Positions 33,328 through 42,566 of a stretch of DNA of 64,000 nucleotides are shown piece after piece. Below the pieces are notes generated by a model. The model did no database searches. It was not told the origin of the DNA and saw only the letters and a program-made list of their open reading frames with translations. A program made the position numbers and the translations under genes. The DNA is from Streptomyces sp. NBC_00572. Lineage in GTDB: Bacteria; Actinomycetota; Actinomycetes; Streptomycetales; Streptomycetaceae. The DNA is taken from contig NZ_JAPENX010000001.1 in assembly GCF_026341815.1 (NCBI RefSeq), forward strand, positions 3,410,001-3,474,000. Reading direction: 5' to 3'. Within the stretch, counting starts at the first letter, position 1. Each line of letters opens with the position of its first letter.

Positions 33328-34254
33328 TCAGAGGATGGCGACCGGTGCCACCGGTGTGCCCGTACCGCCCACGAAGGGTTCCGGCATCGCCGAGAGCAGG
33401 AACGCGTAGCGCCGCTCTTGTGCACAGGCTGTGGACAGAGATTCCAGATTCCAGTTCTGCCCCTGGAGCATCCCCATCTCGACCAGGTCGAGGGCGTGCA
33501 CGGGCAGCCACAGGTCCTCGATCTCCGGCGGGAAGATCTCGAAGGTGAGGGTGTCGTTGGCGACGGCCGCGACGTCCCGGGTGTGGAACCACTCCGGTGT
33601 ACGGATCGAGAGCCCGGGCGACGGGAAGGCGTACCCGTGCCGGTCCCCGGCCGCGTACAGCTGCATCTGACCCGTCCGTACGAGCACGATGTCGCCGGAC
33701 CGTACGGTCACCCCGCCGAACTCGGCGGCCTCGTCCAGGTCCTCGGGGGTCACGGCGTGGTCGCCCGGCAGCCGGTCCAGGCCCTTGGCGGCGGCCACGT
33801 CGAGCAGGACCCCACGGCTCACGATGTGCCGGGCCGTGTGGATGCCGCTGAACTCGGAGCGGCCGTGCGGGGTGATGGTGGCTGCCGGGCGGCCGTTGTA
33901 GAGGTGGCCCGAGTGGGAGACGTGGGTCAGGGCGTCCCAGTGGGTGCCGGCCTGGAGGCCGAGGGTCACGGCGTCGTCGCTGGTGGCGACCGTGCCGGGG
34001 CCGAAGAGCTCCTGGTTGATCTGGACCATGACATGGAGCGGGTTGACTCGGCCGGGGATCATGCCGGTCTGGACGCCGTCCTGCTTGAGGTCGACGGCGA
34101 GGGGGATGCGCAGGCCGGTGCGGACGGTGGCGGCGGCGTCCCGTACGACCTCGTCCGTGACGAGGTTGAGGGTGCCGATTTCGTCGTCCTGGCCCCAACG
34201 GCCCCAGTTGTTGACGCGCTTGGCGATCTCGTGGAATGCGGCGGGCAGAGACAT
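33328..34254 (-). CDS. cyclase family protein (kynurenine formamidase-like)
   Basis: A 308-aa metal hydrolase of the cyclase (PF04199) family. The metal-binding motif is complete in LQAGTHWDALTHVSHSG (H-x3-D-x3-H), with the further acidic ligand in the LSIRTPEWFHTRDVAAVAND region. Family members open cyclic amides or esters, for example N-formylkynurenine, or hydrolyse related bonds. In this context it may open a ring or lactone in the CoA-dependent route (inference). It is divergent from the SDR gene, and operator site C lies 30 bases before its ATG 34254 (GGAG at seven bases). Confidence 0.87.
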   Translation of the reverse strand: MSLPAAFHEIAKRVNNWGRWGQDDEIGTLNLVTDEVVRDAAATVRTGLRIPLAVDLKQDGVQTGMIPGRVNPLHVMVQINQELFGPGTVATSDDAVTLGLQAGTHWDALTHVSHSGHLYNGRPAATITPHGRSEFSGIHTARHIVSRGVLLDVAAAKGLDRLPGDHAVTPEDLDEAAEFGGVTVRSGDIVLVRTGQMQLYAAGDRHGYAFPSPGLSIRTPEWFHTRDVAAVANDTLTFEIFPPEIEDLWLPVHALDLVEMGMLQGQNWNLESLSTACAQERRYAFLLSAMPEPFVGGTGTPVAPVAIL

Positions 34255-34284
34255 CGGGGGCTCCGGGGTCTTGTTTTCCGGTAT

Positions 34285-34299
34285 CTGACGGACCGTAGA
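34285..34299. promoter_or_regulatory. operator site C, CTGACG-GAC-CGTAGA
   Basis: The left half is perfect and the right half degenerate (3 mismatches). It lies 30 bases before the cyclase start and 20 bases from site D, with which it may form a double operator. Confidence 0.65.
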
Positions 34300-34318
34300 A
34301 TCCTGACGACGAATGAAT

Positions 34319-34333
34319 CTAACGGACCGTCAG
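34319..34333. promoter_or_regulatory. operator site D, CTAACG-GAC-CGTCAG
   Basis: One mismatch to the consensus. It ends 21 bases before the GTG start (34355) of the SDR gene. Confidence 0.8.
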
Positions 34334-34354
34334 AAACTGCGGGAGGGGCCGGGC

Positions 34355-35323
34355 GTGGGGAACTTCTTGGCTGGCAAGGTCGTCGCCGTGACGGGCGCGG
34401 GACGGGGCATCGGCCGCGCCGTGGCCCTCGCGTGCGCGGCGGAGGGCGCGAAGGTCGTCGTCAACGACTACGGGGTGTCGATCGAGGGCGGTGAACCGAC
34501 CTCGGAAATCGCCCTCTCCGTCGTGAAGGAGATCGAGGCGGCGGGCGGTGCGGCCGTCGCGGTCGCCGACGACATCTCGACGATGGCGGGCGGGCAGCGG
34601 ATCGTCGACGTCGCCCTCGCGGAGTACGGACGCCTGGACGGGGTCGTCTGCGTGGCGGGCATCCTGCGCGAGCGGATGCTGTTCAACATGTCCGAGGAGG
34701 AGTGGGACCCGGTCGTCGCGACCCATCTGAAGGGCACGTTCACGGTCTTCCGGGCGGCCTCGGCGGTCATGCGGCGGCAGGGTACGGGGACCCTCATCGG
34801 CTTCACGAGCGGCAACCACCAGGGGTCGGTCGCCCAGGCCAACTACTCGGCCGCCAAGGGCGGGATCATCTCCCTCGTACGGTCGGCGGCGCTCGGCCTC
34901 CACAAGTACGGGGTGACGGCGAACGCGGTGGCGCCGGTGGCGCGGACCCGGATGTCGGCGAACGTCCCGATGGAGCTGAAGGAGATCGGGGAGCCGGAGG
35001 ACGTGGCGGCGCTCGTCGTCTACCTGCTCTCCGAGCGCGCCCGGGAGGAGAAGATCACCGGCCAGGTCTACACGATCGCCGGCCCGAAGATCGCGGTCTG
35101 GGCACAGCCCAGGGAGCTGCGGGCCGGGTACGCGGAGGGCGGCGCCTGGACCCCGGAACGGATCGCGGACTTCCTGCCGGGGACGGTGGGCGTGGACCCG
35201 ATGCCGATGCTGGCGCGCCTGGAGGAGATGGCCCGGGCCGCGGCGGCGGGCGACCGCCCCAACGCGGGCACCGGCCCCGGCACGAGCACCCGTACCGACG
35301 CGAGCAAGGAGAACGGCTCATGA
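34355..35323 (+). CDS. SDR family oxidoreductase, 17-beta-HSD4-like
   Basis: Short-chain dehydrogenase of 322 aa. The cofactor motif is TGAGRGIGRA, followed by KVVVNDYG, a hallmark of multifunctional-enzyme/HSD17B4-type SDRs. The catalytic centre is ANYSAAKGG, with a Ser in the IGFTSGN strand. A C-terminal extension of about 60 residues (PDRIADFLPG-like, then Ala/Gly-rich) goes beyond the core. Probable role: oxidation of a 3-hydroxyacyl-CoA or another secondary alcohol. GTG 34355 has GGAGG eight bases upstream. ATG 34313 is rejected because operator site D would lie inside the coding region. It is coupled to the alcohol dehydrogenase (ATGA). Confidence 0.88.
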   Translation: MGNFLAGKVVAVTGAGRGIGRAVALACAAEGAKVVVNDYGVSIEGGEPTSEIALSVVKEIEAAGGAAVAVADDISTMAGGQRIVDVALAEYGRLDGVVCVAGILRERMLFNMSEEEWDPVVATHLKGTFTVFRAASAVMRRQGTGTLIGFTSGNHQGSVAQANYSAAKGGIISLVRSAALGLHKYGVTANAVAPVARTRMSANVPMELKEIGEPEDVAALVVYLLSERAREEKITGQVYTIAGPKIAVWAQPRELRAGYAEGGAWTPERIADFLPGTVGVDPMPMLARLEEMARAAAAGDRPNAGTGPGTSTRTDASKENGS

Positions 35324-36369
35324 GGGGTGTGGTGTTCGACGGGAAGCAGGTCCAGGTCGTCGACGACCTGGAGGTACGGGACCCCGGGGCCGGGGAGGTG
35401 CTGGTCGCGATCGCGGCGGCGGGGCTGTGCCACAGCGATCTCTCGGTCGTCGACGGGACGATTCCCTTCCCGCCTCCCGTCGTCCTCGGGCACGAGGGCG
35501 CGGGGGTGGTGGAGGCGGTCGGTCCGGGGGTCACGCACGTGGTCCCCGGCGACCACGTGGCCCTCTCGACGCTCGCGAACTGCGGGGCCTGCGCGGACTG
35601 CGACCGGGGACGGCCCACCATGTGCCGGAAGGCCATCGGGATGCCGGGTCAGCCGTTCTCGCGGGGCGGCCGGCCGCTCTACCAGTTCGCGTCGAACTCG
35701 TCGTTCGCCGAGCGGACCGTCGTGAAGGCGGTCCAGGCGGTGAAGATCCCCCAGGACATCCCCCTCACCTCGGCCGCCCTCATGGGCTGCGGCGTCCTCA
35801 CCGGCGTCGGAGCCGTACTCAACCGGGCGAAGGTCGACCGGGGTGACACGGTCGTCGTCATCGGCACGGGCGGGATCGGGCTCAACGTCATCCAGGGGGC
35901 CCGGATCGCGGGCGCGCGGACGATCGTGGCGGTGGACACGAACCCGGCGAAGGAGGGAGTGGCCCGGCAGTTCGGCGCGAGCCACTTCCTGACGTCGGCG
36001 GACGGCGTACGGGACCTCCTGCCCACCGGGGCCGACCACGTCTTCGAGTGCGTCGGACACGTCGGCCTCGTCCGCACGGCCATCGAGCTCCTCGACCGGC
36101 GCGGCCAGGCGATCCTCCTCGGCATGACGGCGCCGAAGGCGGAGGCGAGCTTCCTGCCCGCCGCGATGTTCCTGGACAAGTCGATCCTGGGCTGCCGGTA
36201 CGGCTCCTCCCGCCCACAGCGCGACATCCCGCTCTACGCCGAGCTGTACCTGTCGGGCCGCCTCCTCCTCGACGAACTCGTCACCGCCACGTACCCGGTG
36301 GAGGAGTTCGCGAGGGCGGTGGAGGACGCGGAGGCGGGGAAGGTGGCCCGCGGGGTCCTCACTTTCTGA
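35320..36369 (+). CDS. zinc-dependent alcohol dehydrogenase
   Basis: Medium-chain dehydrogenase of 349 aa (COG1062-like class). Catalytic zinc residues are in AAGLCHSDLSV and GHEGAGVVEAVG. The structural zinc lobe is complete, CGACADCDRGRPTMC with four Cys, and the NAD site is VIGTGGIGLNVIQ. The enzyme probably oxidises a primary or secondary alcohol intermediate together with the SDR encoded immediately upstream (4-bp overlap, same transcript from site D). ATG 35320 has AAGGAGAAC upstream. Its last 11 bases overlap the convergent epimerase gene. Confidence 0.9.
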   Translation: MRGVVFDGKQVQVVDDLEVRDPGAGEVLVAIAAAGLCHSDLSVVDGTIPFPPPVVLGHEGAGVVEAVGPGVTHVVPGDHVALSTLANCGACADCDRGRPTMCRKAIGMPGQPFSRGGRPLYQFASNSSFAERTVVKAVQAVKIPQDIPLTSAALMGCGVLTGVGAVLNRAKVDRGDTVVVIGTGGIGLNVIQGARIAGARTIVAVDTNPAKEGVARQFGASHFLTSADGVRDLLPTGADHVFECVGHVGLVRTAIELLDRRGQAILLGMTAPKAEASFLPAAMFLDKSILGCRYGSSRPQRDIPLYAELYLSGRLLLDELVTATYPVEEFARAVEDAEAGKVARGVLTF

Positions 36370-37318
36370 GCGCGCGGTACGCCGCCACCGTCCGGTCCAG
36401 TGCCTCCTCGACCGGCGTGGCGACGGCGCCGAGCCGCTCCTTGACGAGCGCGGAGTCGACGACGAACGGCTCCGCGAACTCGTAGCGCATCTCGATCAGT
36501 TCGCGCACAGTCCGGTTCACCGTGCCCATCACGTACAGCGCCGCCGTCGGCATCCGGCGCAGGCGGGCGGCGCCGGGGCGGCCGGTGGCACGGTGGGCCA
36601 GGTCGACGAGTTCGCGGGTCGTGCGGGTGCGCGGGTCGTTGGGGAGGTGCCAGACGCGGCCCGGGGCGTCGGGGTGCCGGCCGAGGAGGGCGAGCGCCTC
36701 CCCGATGTCGGGGATGTAGGTGTAGGTGTGCGGCTGCTCCGGATCGCCCAGGACGGTGGCGGTGCGGCCGGCGAGGAGGGCGGGGACGACCAGGTCGCCG
36801 AGGTTGGACTGGGCGCCGCCGCGCGGCCCGAAGTAGTCGGAGGCGCGCCCGATCGCCACCTCCACGCGCCCGGCCCGGTGGGCGGCGAGCAGATCCTGGG
36901 CCATCCGGCCCCGGAGGCGGCCCTTGCGGGTGGTCGCGGCGTCGGGGGTCTCCTCGGTGAACGCACGGCCTCCAGGCGGCCCGTAGCTGTAGACGTTGTC
37001 CATCGAGACCAACCGGGCACCGCTCGCCTCGGCCGCGGCGAGCACGCCGGCCTGGAGGGCGGGGAACTCCTGCTGCCAGCGGTGATACGGAGGGTTGAGG
37101 GCCTGGTAGACGACGGCCGCACCGGCCGCGACGGCGGTGGTGAACGCCGGATCGGCCGCGTCACCGGCCGCCACCTCGACACCGTCGGGGACGTCCGCCC
37201 GGCCGGACCGGTTGACGACGCGTACGGACTCCCCCTGACGGACCAGCGCCTCGGCGACGGCCGTACCGACGGCACCGGAGCCGAAGATCACATGGCGGGG
37301 GTTGGTGGTGTGCTTCAT
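36359..37318 (-). CDS. NAD-dependent epimerase/dehydratase family protein
   Basis: An atypical extended SDR of 319 aa with NAD(P) motif VIFGSGAVGTAVAEAL and NRSGRADVPDGVEVAAGDA. SMDNVYSYGPPGG holds the tyrosine region, where the usual YxxxK is not obvious. The C-terminal part (GRPGAARLRRMPTAALYVMG) is that of NAD-binding reductases rather than true sugar epimerases. The substrate is unknown. ATG 37318 starts MKHTTNPRHVIFGSG; an in-frame continuation to 37432 has no coding character. It converges with and overlaps the alcohol dehydrogenase by 11 bases. No operator motif. Confidence 0.82.
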   Translation of the reverse strand: MKHTTNPRHVIFGSGAVGTAVAEALVRQGESVRVVNRSGRADVPDGVEVAAGDAADPAFTTAVAAGAAVVYQALNPPYHRWQQEFPALQAGVLAAAEASGARLVSMDNVYSYGPPGGRAFTEETPDAATTRKGRLRGRMAQDLLAAHRAGRVEVAIGRASDYFGPRGGAQSNLGDLVVPALLAGRTATVLGDPEQPHTYTYIPDIGEALALLGRHPDAPGRVWHLPNDPRTRTTRELVDLAHRATGRPGAARLRRMPTAALYVMGTVNRTVRELIEMRYEFAEPFVVDSALVKERLGAVATPVEEALDRTVAAYRALRK

Positions 37319-37498
37319 GCGTCGACCTCGCGTCGGGATGCCCGGGCCGGTGGTCCGGCCGGGGGTGGTGGCGGGCAGGAGTCTGTGGAGCAGGACGCCG
37401 GAGAGGGCGGAGAAGGTGAGCGCGCCGGACAACGCGGTGGGGGAACGAGGGGGAAAACGAGGTGGGCCTCACGGGTGTGCGTCGTTACGGTCCTGAGC

Positions 37499-38749
37499 AT
37501 GTCCTATCGCGAGCTCGCCATCCGTCCCGTTCTCGCCTGGTCCGCCGTCACCGTCGCCGGCCGGCTGCCCGTCGCCATGGCGCCCCTCGCCCTCGTGTTC
37601 CTCGTCCGGGAGCGTCCCGGCGGGTACTCGCTCGGGGCCGTGCTCGCCGCCGCGTACGTCATCGGGGAGATCGTCGCCGCGCCCGTCCTCGGGCTGCGGA
37701 TGAACGCCGAGCGGGCCCGGCCGCAGCTCGTCGCCGGACTCGCGGTCGGGGCCGCCGGGTTCGCGGGTCTCGGGCTCGTGCCGGGGGCGCATCCCGTCGT
37801 GCTCGCCGCCCTCGCCCTGATCGCCGGCGCCGGGCCCGCCGCCGTGCCCGGCGGGCTGCGGGCGCTCCTCACCAGCCTCGTCCCCGAGCGGGCCGTGACC
37901 CAGGCGATGAGCATGGAGTCGGTGCTGACCTTCGGCATCTGGGCCGCCGCTCCCGCCCTCGCCACCGGCCTCGCGCTCGGCGTCGACCCCGCCGTACCCC
38001 TGCTGCTCATGGGCGTCCTGATGGGGCTGTCCGTCCCCGGCCTGTGGGCGCTCCCGCCCGGCTGGCAGCAGGCGGCCAAGGAGGACGGCACGTCGCTGCG
38101 ACGGTCGCTGCTGCGGGCCTGGCCGGTGTACGTCCTGGGGGCGGCGAGCCTGACCCTGCTCGCGCTCGCCGAACTGATCCTGCCCGCCCTGCTCGAACAG
38201 CGCGGGATCGGCATCGGCTGGGCGGGGCCGCTGCTCGCCGGGTTCTCGATCGGCTCGGCGGTCGGCGCGTTCGTGTACGGCCTGCGGGGGCACTGGCCGG
38301 GCCCGCTCGTCGTCCAGTCCCTCGTCCTGGTCCTCGCGGTGGCCTCGGGCGTCGCCCTGGTCGCCCTCCTGCCCTGGGCGGCGGCGATCGCCGTGGCCCT
38401 CGTCGTCGCCGGGCTCCTCCAGGCCCCTGCCATGCTCACCCGGAACCTGGCCCTTCGGCAGCTCCTGCCGCCGTCCGCGCTCGCCGCCGGGTACTCGGTG
38501 ATGTACGCGGCCGTCGGCGCCGGTTACGCGGCGAGCGGCACCCTGGCGGGCGGCCTGCTCAAGGTCGTCGCGCCGTCGACGGCGATCCTCTGCGGGGTCG
38601 GTCTGACCGTGCTGCTCACGGCGGCCGGCGCGGTGGGGGAGTGGCGGCTCCTGCGGGAGACGCGGGAATCTCAGGAGGAGGCATCCCAAGCGGCCTCCGA
38701 AGCGACCTCCGAGGACGCCGAGGCGGCCGTGCGGAACGTCCGCCGGTAG
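37499..38749 (+). CDS. MFS transporter
   Basis: A 416-aa major facilitator with about 12 TM helices (VLAWSAVTVAGRLPVAMAPL, then AAGFAGLGLVPGAHPVVLAA, ALVVAGLLQAPAMLTRNLAL). Substrate unknown; efflux is likely from the family type. TACGGT at 37486-37491 stands seven bases before ATG 37499 with no ribosome binding site, so it is probably leaderless. The hydrophilic C-terminal tail (SEATSEDAEAAVRNVRR) is encoded by DNA that also encodes the end of the convergent GlxA-type gene: the overlap is 79 bases. Confidence 0.87.
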   Translation: MSYRELAIRPVLAWSAVTVAGRLPVAMAPLALVFLVRERPGGYSLGAVLAAAYVIGEIVAAPVLGLRMNAERARPQLVAGLAVGAAGFAGLGLVPGAHPVVLAALALIAGAGPAAVPGGLRALLTSLVPERAVTQAMSMESVLTFGIWAAAPALATGLALGVDPAVPLLLMGVLMGLSVPGLWALPPGWQQAAKEDGTSLRRSLLRAWPVYVLGAASLTLLALAELILPALLEQRGIGIGWAGPLLAGFSIGSAVGAFVYGLRGHWPGPLVVQSLVLVLAVASGVALVALLPWAAAIAVALVVAGLLQAPAMLTRNLALRQLLPPSALAAGYSVMYAAVGAGYAASGTLAGGLLKVVAPSTAILCGVGLTVLLTAAGAVGEWRLLRETRESQEEASQAASEATSEDAEAAVRNVRR

Positions 38750-39714
38750 GACGTCGGTGTCACCCCGATCGCGCTCATCAGGTGCACCCGCAGCGACTGA
38801 GCCGTGCCGAAGCCGGCGTCCTGCGCGACCCGGTCGACGGGCAGGCCGGTGGACTCCAGGAGGTGCCGGGCGCGTTCGACCCGCTGCTGGGTGAGCCACT
38901 GGCCGGGGCTGATGCCGACCTCGTCACGGAAGCGGCGGGTGAACGTCCGTACGCTCATCGCCTCCTTCTCGGCCAGGTCCCGCAGCTGGATCGGCTCGTG
39001 GAGGTGGGCGAGCGCCCAGGCCCGCGCGGTGGTCGTGGTGTGGGTGCCGGCCTCCGGCAGGGGCCGCTCGATGTACTGGGCCTGACCGCCGTCCCGGTGC
39101 GGCGGTACGACGGTCCTGCGGGCGACGTCGTTGGCGACCGCCGTGCCGTGGTCGCGGCGCACGATGTGCAGGCACAGGTCGATCCCGGCGGCCACGCCCG
39201 CCGAGGTGAGGACGTCGCCGTCGTCGACGAACAGCACGTCCGCGTCGACCCGTACGCGTGGGAAGAGCCGCTGGAAGTGCTCGGCCGAGGACCAGTGGGT
39301 GGTGGCCGGGCGTCCGTCGAGGTACCCGGCGGCGGCGAGCACGTACCCGCCGGTGCAGATGGAGACGAGCCGGGTGCCGGGCCGGATGTGGGCGAGCGCG
39401 GCGGCCAGTTCGTCGGTGAGCCGGCCCTCGTCGTAGACCGGACCCAGCTCGTACGAGGCCGGTACGACGACGGTGTCGGCGGTGGCGAGGGCCTCCGGGC
39501 CGTGCTCGACGTGGATCGAGAAGTCCGCGTCCGTCGGCACCGGGCCGGCGACCGGCGCGCAGGTCACGATCTCGTACAGCAGCCGCCCCTCGGCGTCGTG
39601 GGCCCGGCCGAAGATGCGGTGCGGGATGCCCAGTTCGAAGGGGAGCAGACCGGGCAGCGCGAGCACGGCGACGCGGTGCGGGGACGGCACGGTCGGTCTC
39701 GGTGACGAGGGCAC
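38671..39714 (-). CDS. GlxA family (DJ-1/PfpI plus AraC) transcriptional regulator
   Basis: A 347-aa regulator with an N-terminal DJ-1/PfpI-like domain (VAVLALPGLLPFELGIPHRI, then VSICTGGYVLAAAG at the nucleophile-elbow position) and a C-terminal AraC HTH pair (IQLRDLAEKEAMSVRTFTRR, then QDAGFGTAQSLRVHLMSAIG). GlxA-type proteins sense small metabolites and often control adjacent exporters, so the flanking MFS genes are candidate targets. GTG 39714 is preferred, with GGAGGG nine bases upstream; an upstream GTG at 39756 is in frame. It overlaps the convergent MFS gene by 79 bases. Confidence 0.88.
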   Translation of the reverse strand: MPSSPRPTVPSPHRVAVLALPGLLPFELGIPHRIFGRAHDAEGRLLYEIVTCAPVAGPVPTDADFSIHVEHGPEALATADTVVVPASYELGPVYDEGRLTDELAAALAHIRPGTRLVSICTGGYVLAAAGYLDGRPATTHWSSAEHFQRLFPRVRVDADVLFVDDGDVLTSAGVAAGIDLCLHIVRRDHGTAVANDVARRTVVPPHRDGGQAQYIERPLPEAGTHTTTTARAWALAHLHEPIQLRDLAEKEAMSVRTFTRRFRDEVGISPGQWLTQQRVERARHLLESTGLPVDRVAQDAGFGTAQSLRVHLMSAIGVTPTSYRRTFRTAASASSEVASEAAWDASS

Positions 39715-39778
39715 GGGCGGTGCTCCCTCCGGATATTCACTGGTGGTCCAGACCACACGGGTGATAGGTCAGCTGTCC

Positions 39779-41026
39779 GTGACGGACAACACGTACAAGT
39801 CTGAGGCCGCCGAGCGGATTCCCGCCCCGGCCGAGCCGCCCGCACTGTGGAACCGTAACTTCCGGCTCTTCTTCGTCGCCCGGGGAGTCGCCGTCTTCGG
39901 CGAGGGCATGGTCCCGGTCGCCTTCGCCGCGGGACTCCTCGGCGCCGGCCACTCCGGCGCCACCGTCGGCTACGCGCTCGGCGGCTGGACGGCTGCCTTC
40001 GCGCTCTTCGTCCTCTTCGGCGGCGTCCTCGCCGACCGCTTCACCGCCCGCCGCATGATGATCCTCGCGGATCTGCTGCGGCTGCCCGGAGCGGCCGTCC
40101 TCGCCGTCTCCTTCACCCTCGGCGGCCCACCGCTCTGGGCGGTCTACACCCTCTCCGTCCTCAGCGGCGTCGGCGCCGCCCTCTTCCAGCCCGGTGTCGC
40201 CTCCACCATCCCGCGCATCGCCCCCGACGTGCAGCGCGCCAACGCCGTCCTCCGCGTCGTCGAAGCCCTCATGATCATGGCGGGACCCGCGGCGGCGGGC
40301 GTGCTCGTCGCCGTGTGGAACGCGGGCGCCGCCTTCGCCGTCAACGGCATGACCTTCGCCGTCAGCGCCCTCTGCCTCGCCCTGATGCGGATCGCCCCGA
40401 TCCCGTCCGACTCCCTGCGGCGCGACTCCCTCGGCGCCGAACTCGCAGGAGGCTGGCGCGAGTTCAAGGCCCGGAACTGGCTCTGGGGAGTCATCGCCAT
40501 CTGGACGGTGTACGGGCTCACCGTCGCCGGACCCATGGTGCCGCTCACCGCGAGCCTCGTCACCGAGGGCCACGGCTCGGCCACCTACGGCGTCCTCATG
40601 GCCGTCAACGGCGCGGGCAGCGCCGTCGGCGGCCTGCTCGCCCTCCGGCTGCGCCCGCGCCTGCCCCTCGCGGCGGGCGCCGTCGCCCTCCTCGGCCTCC
40701 CCGTGAACCTCGCCCTCCTCGGCCTGGGCGCGCCCGTGGCGCTGCTCGGCGCGGGCCAGTTCATCGGCGGGGCGGCCTTCGCCTTCTGGCTGGTGATGTG
40801 GTCGACGGCCGTGCAGACCCACGTACCGCAGGAGGCCCTGAACCGGATGCACGCGTACGACGTGGCCGGCTCGCTCCTGATGATGGGCGTCGGCCGCACC
40901 CTGTCGGGGCCGGTGGCGGCGGCGGTCGGCACGGAGGCGGTGCTGCTGACGGGGGCGGGGATCGCGGTCCTCGTGGTGGGCGCGCTGCTCGTCGTACGCC
41001 CGATCAGGACGCTGCCGAGGGTGTGA
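39779..41026 (+). CDS. MFS transporter
   Basis: A 415-aa major facilitator (MFS_3/EntS-like look): LWNRNFRLFFVARGVAVFGE starts the first helix, GGVLADRFTARRMMILAD is the loop 2-3 motif, and helices continue to VLLTGAGIAVLVVGALLVVR. Such proteins export siderophores, drugs or metabolites. The start is GTG 39779 (VTDNTYKSEA); GTG 39761 is another possibility. It is divergent from the GlxA-type regulator, 64 bases apart, which is a good candidate controller. No CTGACG operator is present. Confidence 0.86.
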   Translation: MTDNTYKSEAAERIPAPAEPPALWNRNFRLFFVARGVAVFGEGMVPVAFAAGLLGAGHSGATVGYALGGWTAAFALFVLFGGVLADRFTARRMMILADLLRLPGAAVLAVSFTLGGPPLWAVYTLSVLSGVGAALFQPGVASTIPRIAPDVQRANAVLRVVEALMIMAGPAAAGVLVAVWNAGAAFAVNGMTFAVSALCLALMRIAPIPSDSLRRDSLGAELAGGWREFKARNWLWGVIAIWTVYGLTVAGPMVPLTASLVTEGHGSATYGVLMAVNGAGSAVGGLLALRLRPRLPLAAGAVALLGLPVNLALLGLGAPVALLGAGQFIGGAAFAFWLVMWSTAVQTHVPQEALNRMHAYDVAGSLLMMGVGRTLSGPVAAAVGTEAVLLTGAGIAVLVVGALLVVRPIRTLPRV

Positions 41027-41044
41027 GCGGCCTCGTGGGCCTCC

Positions 41045-41104
41045 GGTCGGTGGCCCGGTCCGTGGCCCGGTCCGTGGCCCGGTAGGTGGCCCGGTCCGTG
41101 GCCC
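41045..41104. repeat. five 12-bp tandem repeats
   Basis: Units GGTCGGTGGCCC, GGTCCGTGGCCC (twice), GGTAGGTGGCCC and GGTCCGTGGCCC, followed by a degenerate unit. They lie in the intergenic space between two MFS genes. Confidence 0.9.
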
Positions 41105-41214
41105 GGCCGGGGCCCGACAGCGGCCCGGCGCCGGCCTGGATGTGGCCCGATCCGTTCGAAAGCTGTCGTCCGGGCCAATGGTCGGGCCCGGGGCGGACCG
41201 GGATGCTCAATGGC

Positions 41215-42540
41215 ATGGCCCAGACAACCGACACGCCCGCCCGTACGCCCGACGGGCAGACCCCCCGCGTCCCCCGCGTCCCCCGTACGTCCCGAGTCCA
41301 TCGCGCGTGGTTCGTCGCGGCGGTCACCTTCGTCACGATCATCGGCGCGGCGGCGTTCGCGTCGCTCCCGGGCCTGCTGATCGAGCCGCTGCACGAGGAG
41401 TTCGGCTGGTCGCGGGGGACGGTCGGCTTCGCCGTCTCCGTGAACCTCGCCCTCTACGGACTCACGGCCCCCTTCGCCGCCGCCCTCATGGACCGCTTCG
41501 GCATCCGCCGGATCGTGGCGGCCGCCCTGTCGGTCATCGCGCTGGGCTCGGTGCTGACGGTGTGGATGACGGCGGCCTGGCAGCTCGTCCTCTTCTGGGG
41601 CGTGCTCGTCGGGCTCGGCAGCGGCTCGATGGCCCTCGCCTTCGCGGCGACCGTCACCAACCGCTGGTTCGTGGCCCGCCGTGGACTGGTGACGGGTATC
41701 CTCACGGCGGCCGGCGCGTCCGGGCAGCTGGTGTTCCTGCCGCTGCTGTCCTGGCTGGTCGAGCACCACGAATGGCGCCCGGCGGCCGTGACGGTGGCGC
41801 TCGCCGCCCTCGCGGTGGTCCCCTTCGTGTGGCTGCTGCTCCGCGACCACCCGGCGGACGTCGGACTCGCACCGTACGGCGGGGAGTACGCGGAGAAGCC
41901 CGCGCCCGTCACGGGCGCCGCCCGCCGCGCGGTCACGGTCCTGTTCAAGGCGGCCCGCACCGGCCCGTTCTGGCTCCTGGCGGGCACGTTCGCGATCTGC
42001 GGCGCGTCGACGAACGGTCTGGTGAAGACCCACTTCGTGCCGGCGGCCCACGACCACGGGATGCCGGTGACGGCGGCGGCCGGACTGCTCGCGGTCATCG
42101 GGGTCTTCGACGTCGTCGGCACGATCGCCTCGGGCTGGTTCACCGACCGCTTCGAGGCCCGCCGTCTCCTCGCGGTCTACTACGCGCTCCGCGGCGTCTC
42201 GCTCCTGTTCCTGCCGATACTGCTCGCGCCGTCCGTGCACCCGCCGATGCTGTTCTTCATCGTCTTCTACGGCCTGGACTGGGTGGCCACGGTCCCGCCG
42301 ACGATCGCCCTGTGCCGCGAGCACTACGGCGAGGACTCGGCGATCGTCTTCGGCTGGGTCCTCGCCTCCCACCAGGTCGGCGCGGCGGTCGTCGCCTTCG
42401 CCGGCGGAGTGGCCCGCGACGTCTTCGGCTCGTACGACGTCGTCTGGTACGCCTCGGGCGCGCTGTGCGCCGCGGCGGCGCTGATGGCCCTGGTGATCCG
42501 CCGACCCCGGAAGGAGACGTTGTCCCTGGCAGGAGCATGA
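41215..42540 (+). CDS. MFS transporter, monocarboxylate/OFA-like
   Basis: A 441-aa major facilitator with 12 helices, resembling the OFA/monocarboxylate-type branch (FASLPGLLIEPLHEEFGWSR and then AFAAALMDRFGIRRIVAAAL around loop 2-3, FGWVLASHQVGAAVVAFAGG in helix 10-11). The substrate may be a small organic acid. Start choice is uncertain: ATG 41215 (MAQTTD) and ATG 41203 are in frame and neither has a clear ribosome binding site. The next gene begins 26 bases after the stop. Confidence 0.85.
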   Translation: MAQTTDTPARTPDGQTPRVPRVPRTSRVHRAWFVAAVTFVTIIGAAAFASLPGLLIEPLHEEFGWSRGTVGFAVSVNLALYGLTAPFAAALMDRFGIRRIVAAALSVIALGSVLTVWMTAAWQLVLFWGVLVGLGSGSMALAFAATVTNRWFVARRGLVTGILTAAGASGQLVFLPLLSWLVEHHEWRPAAVTVALAALAVVPFVWLLLRDHPADVGLAPYGGEYAEKPAPVTGAARRAVTVLFKAARTGPFWLLAGTFAICGASTNGLVKTHFVPAAHDHGMPVTAAAGLLAVIGVFDVVGTIASGWFTDRFEARRLLAVYYALRGVSLLFLPILLAPSVHPPMLFFIVFYGLDWVATVPPTIALCREHYGEDSAIVFGWVLASHQVGAAVVAFAGGVARDVFGSYDVVWYASGALCAAAALMALVIRRPRKETLSLAGA

Positions 42541-42566
42541 TGATGATCGGTAGGGGGTGATCGCGC

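Noticed and set aside
34313..35323. ATG start for the SDR gene at 34313
   Set aside because: It would place the operator dyad inside the coding region; GTG 34355 has a proper GGAGG site.
41045..41104. Possible CRISPR-like array
   Set aside because: Units are 12 bp without spacers: a simple tandem repeat.
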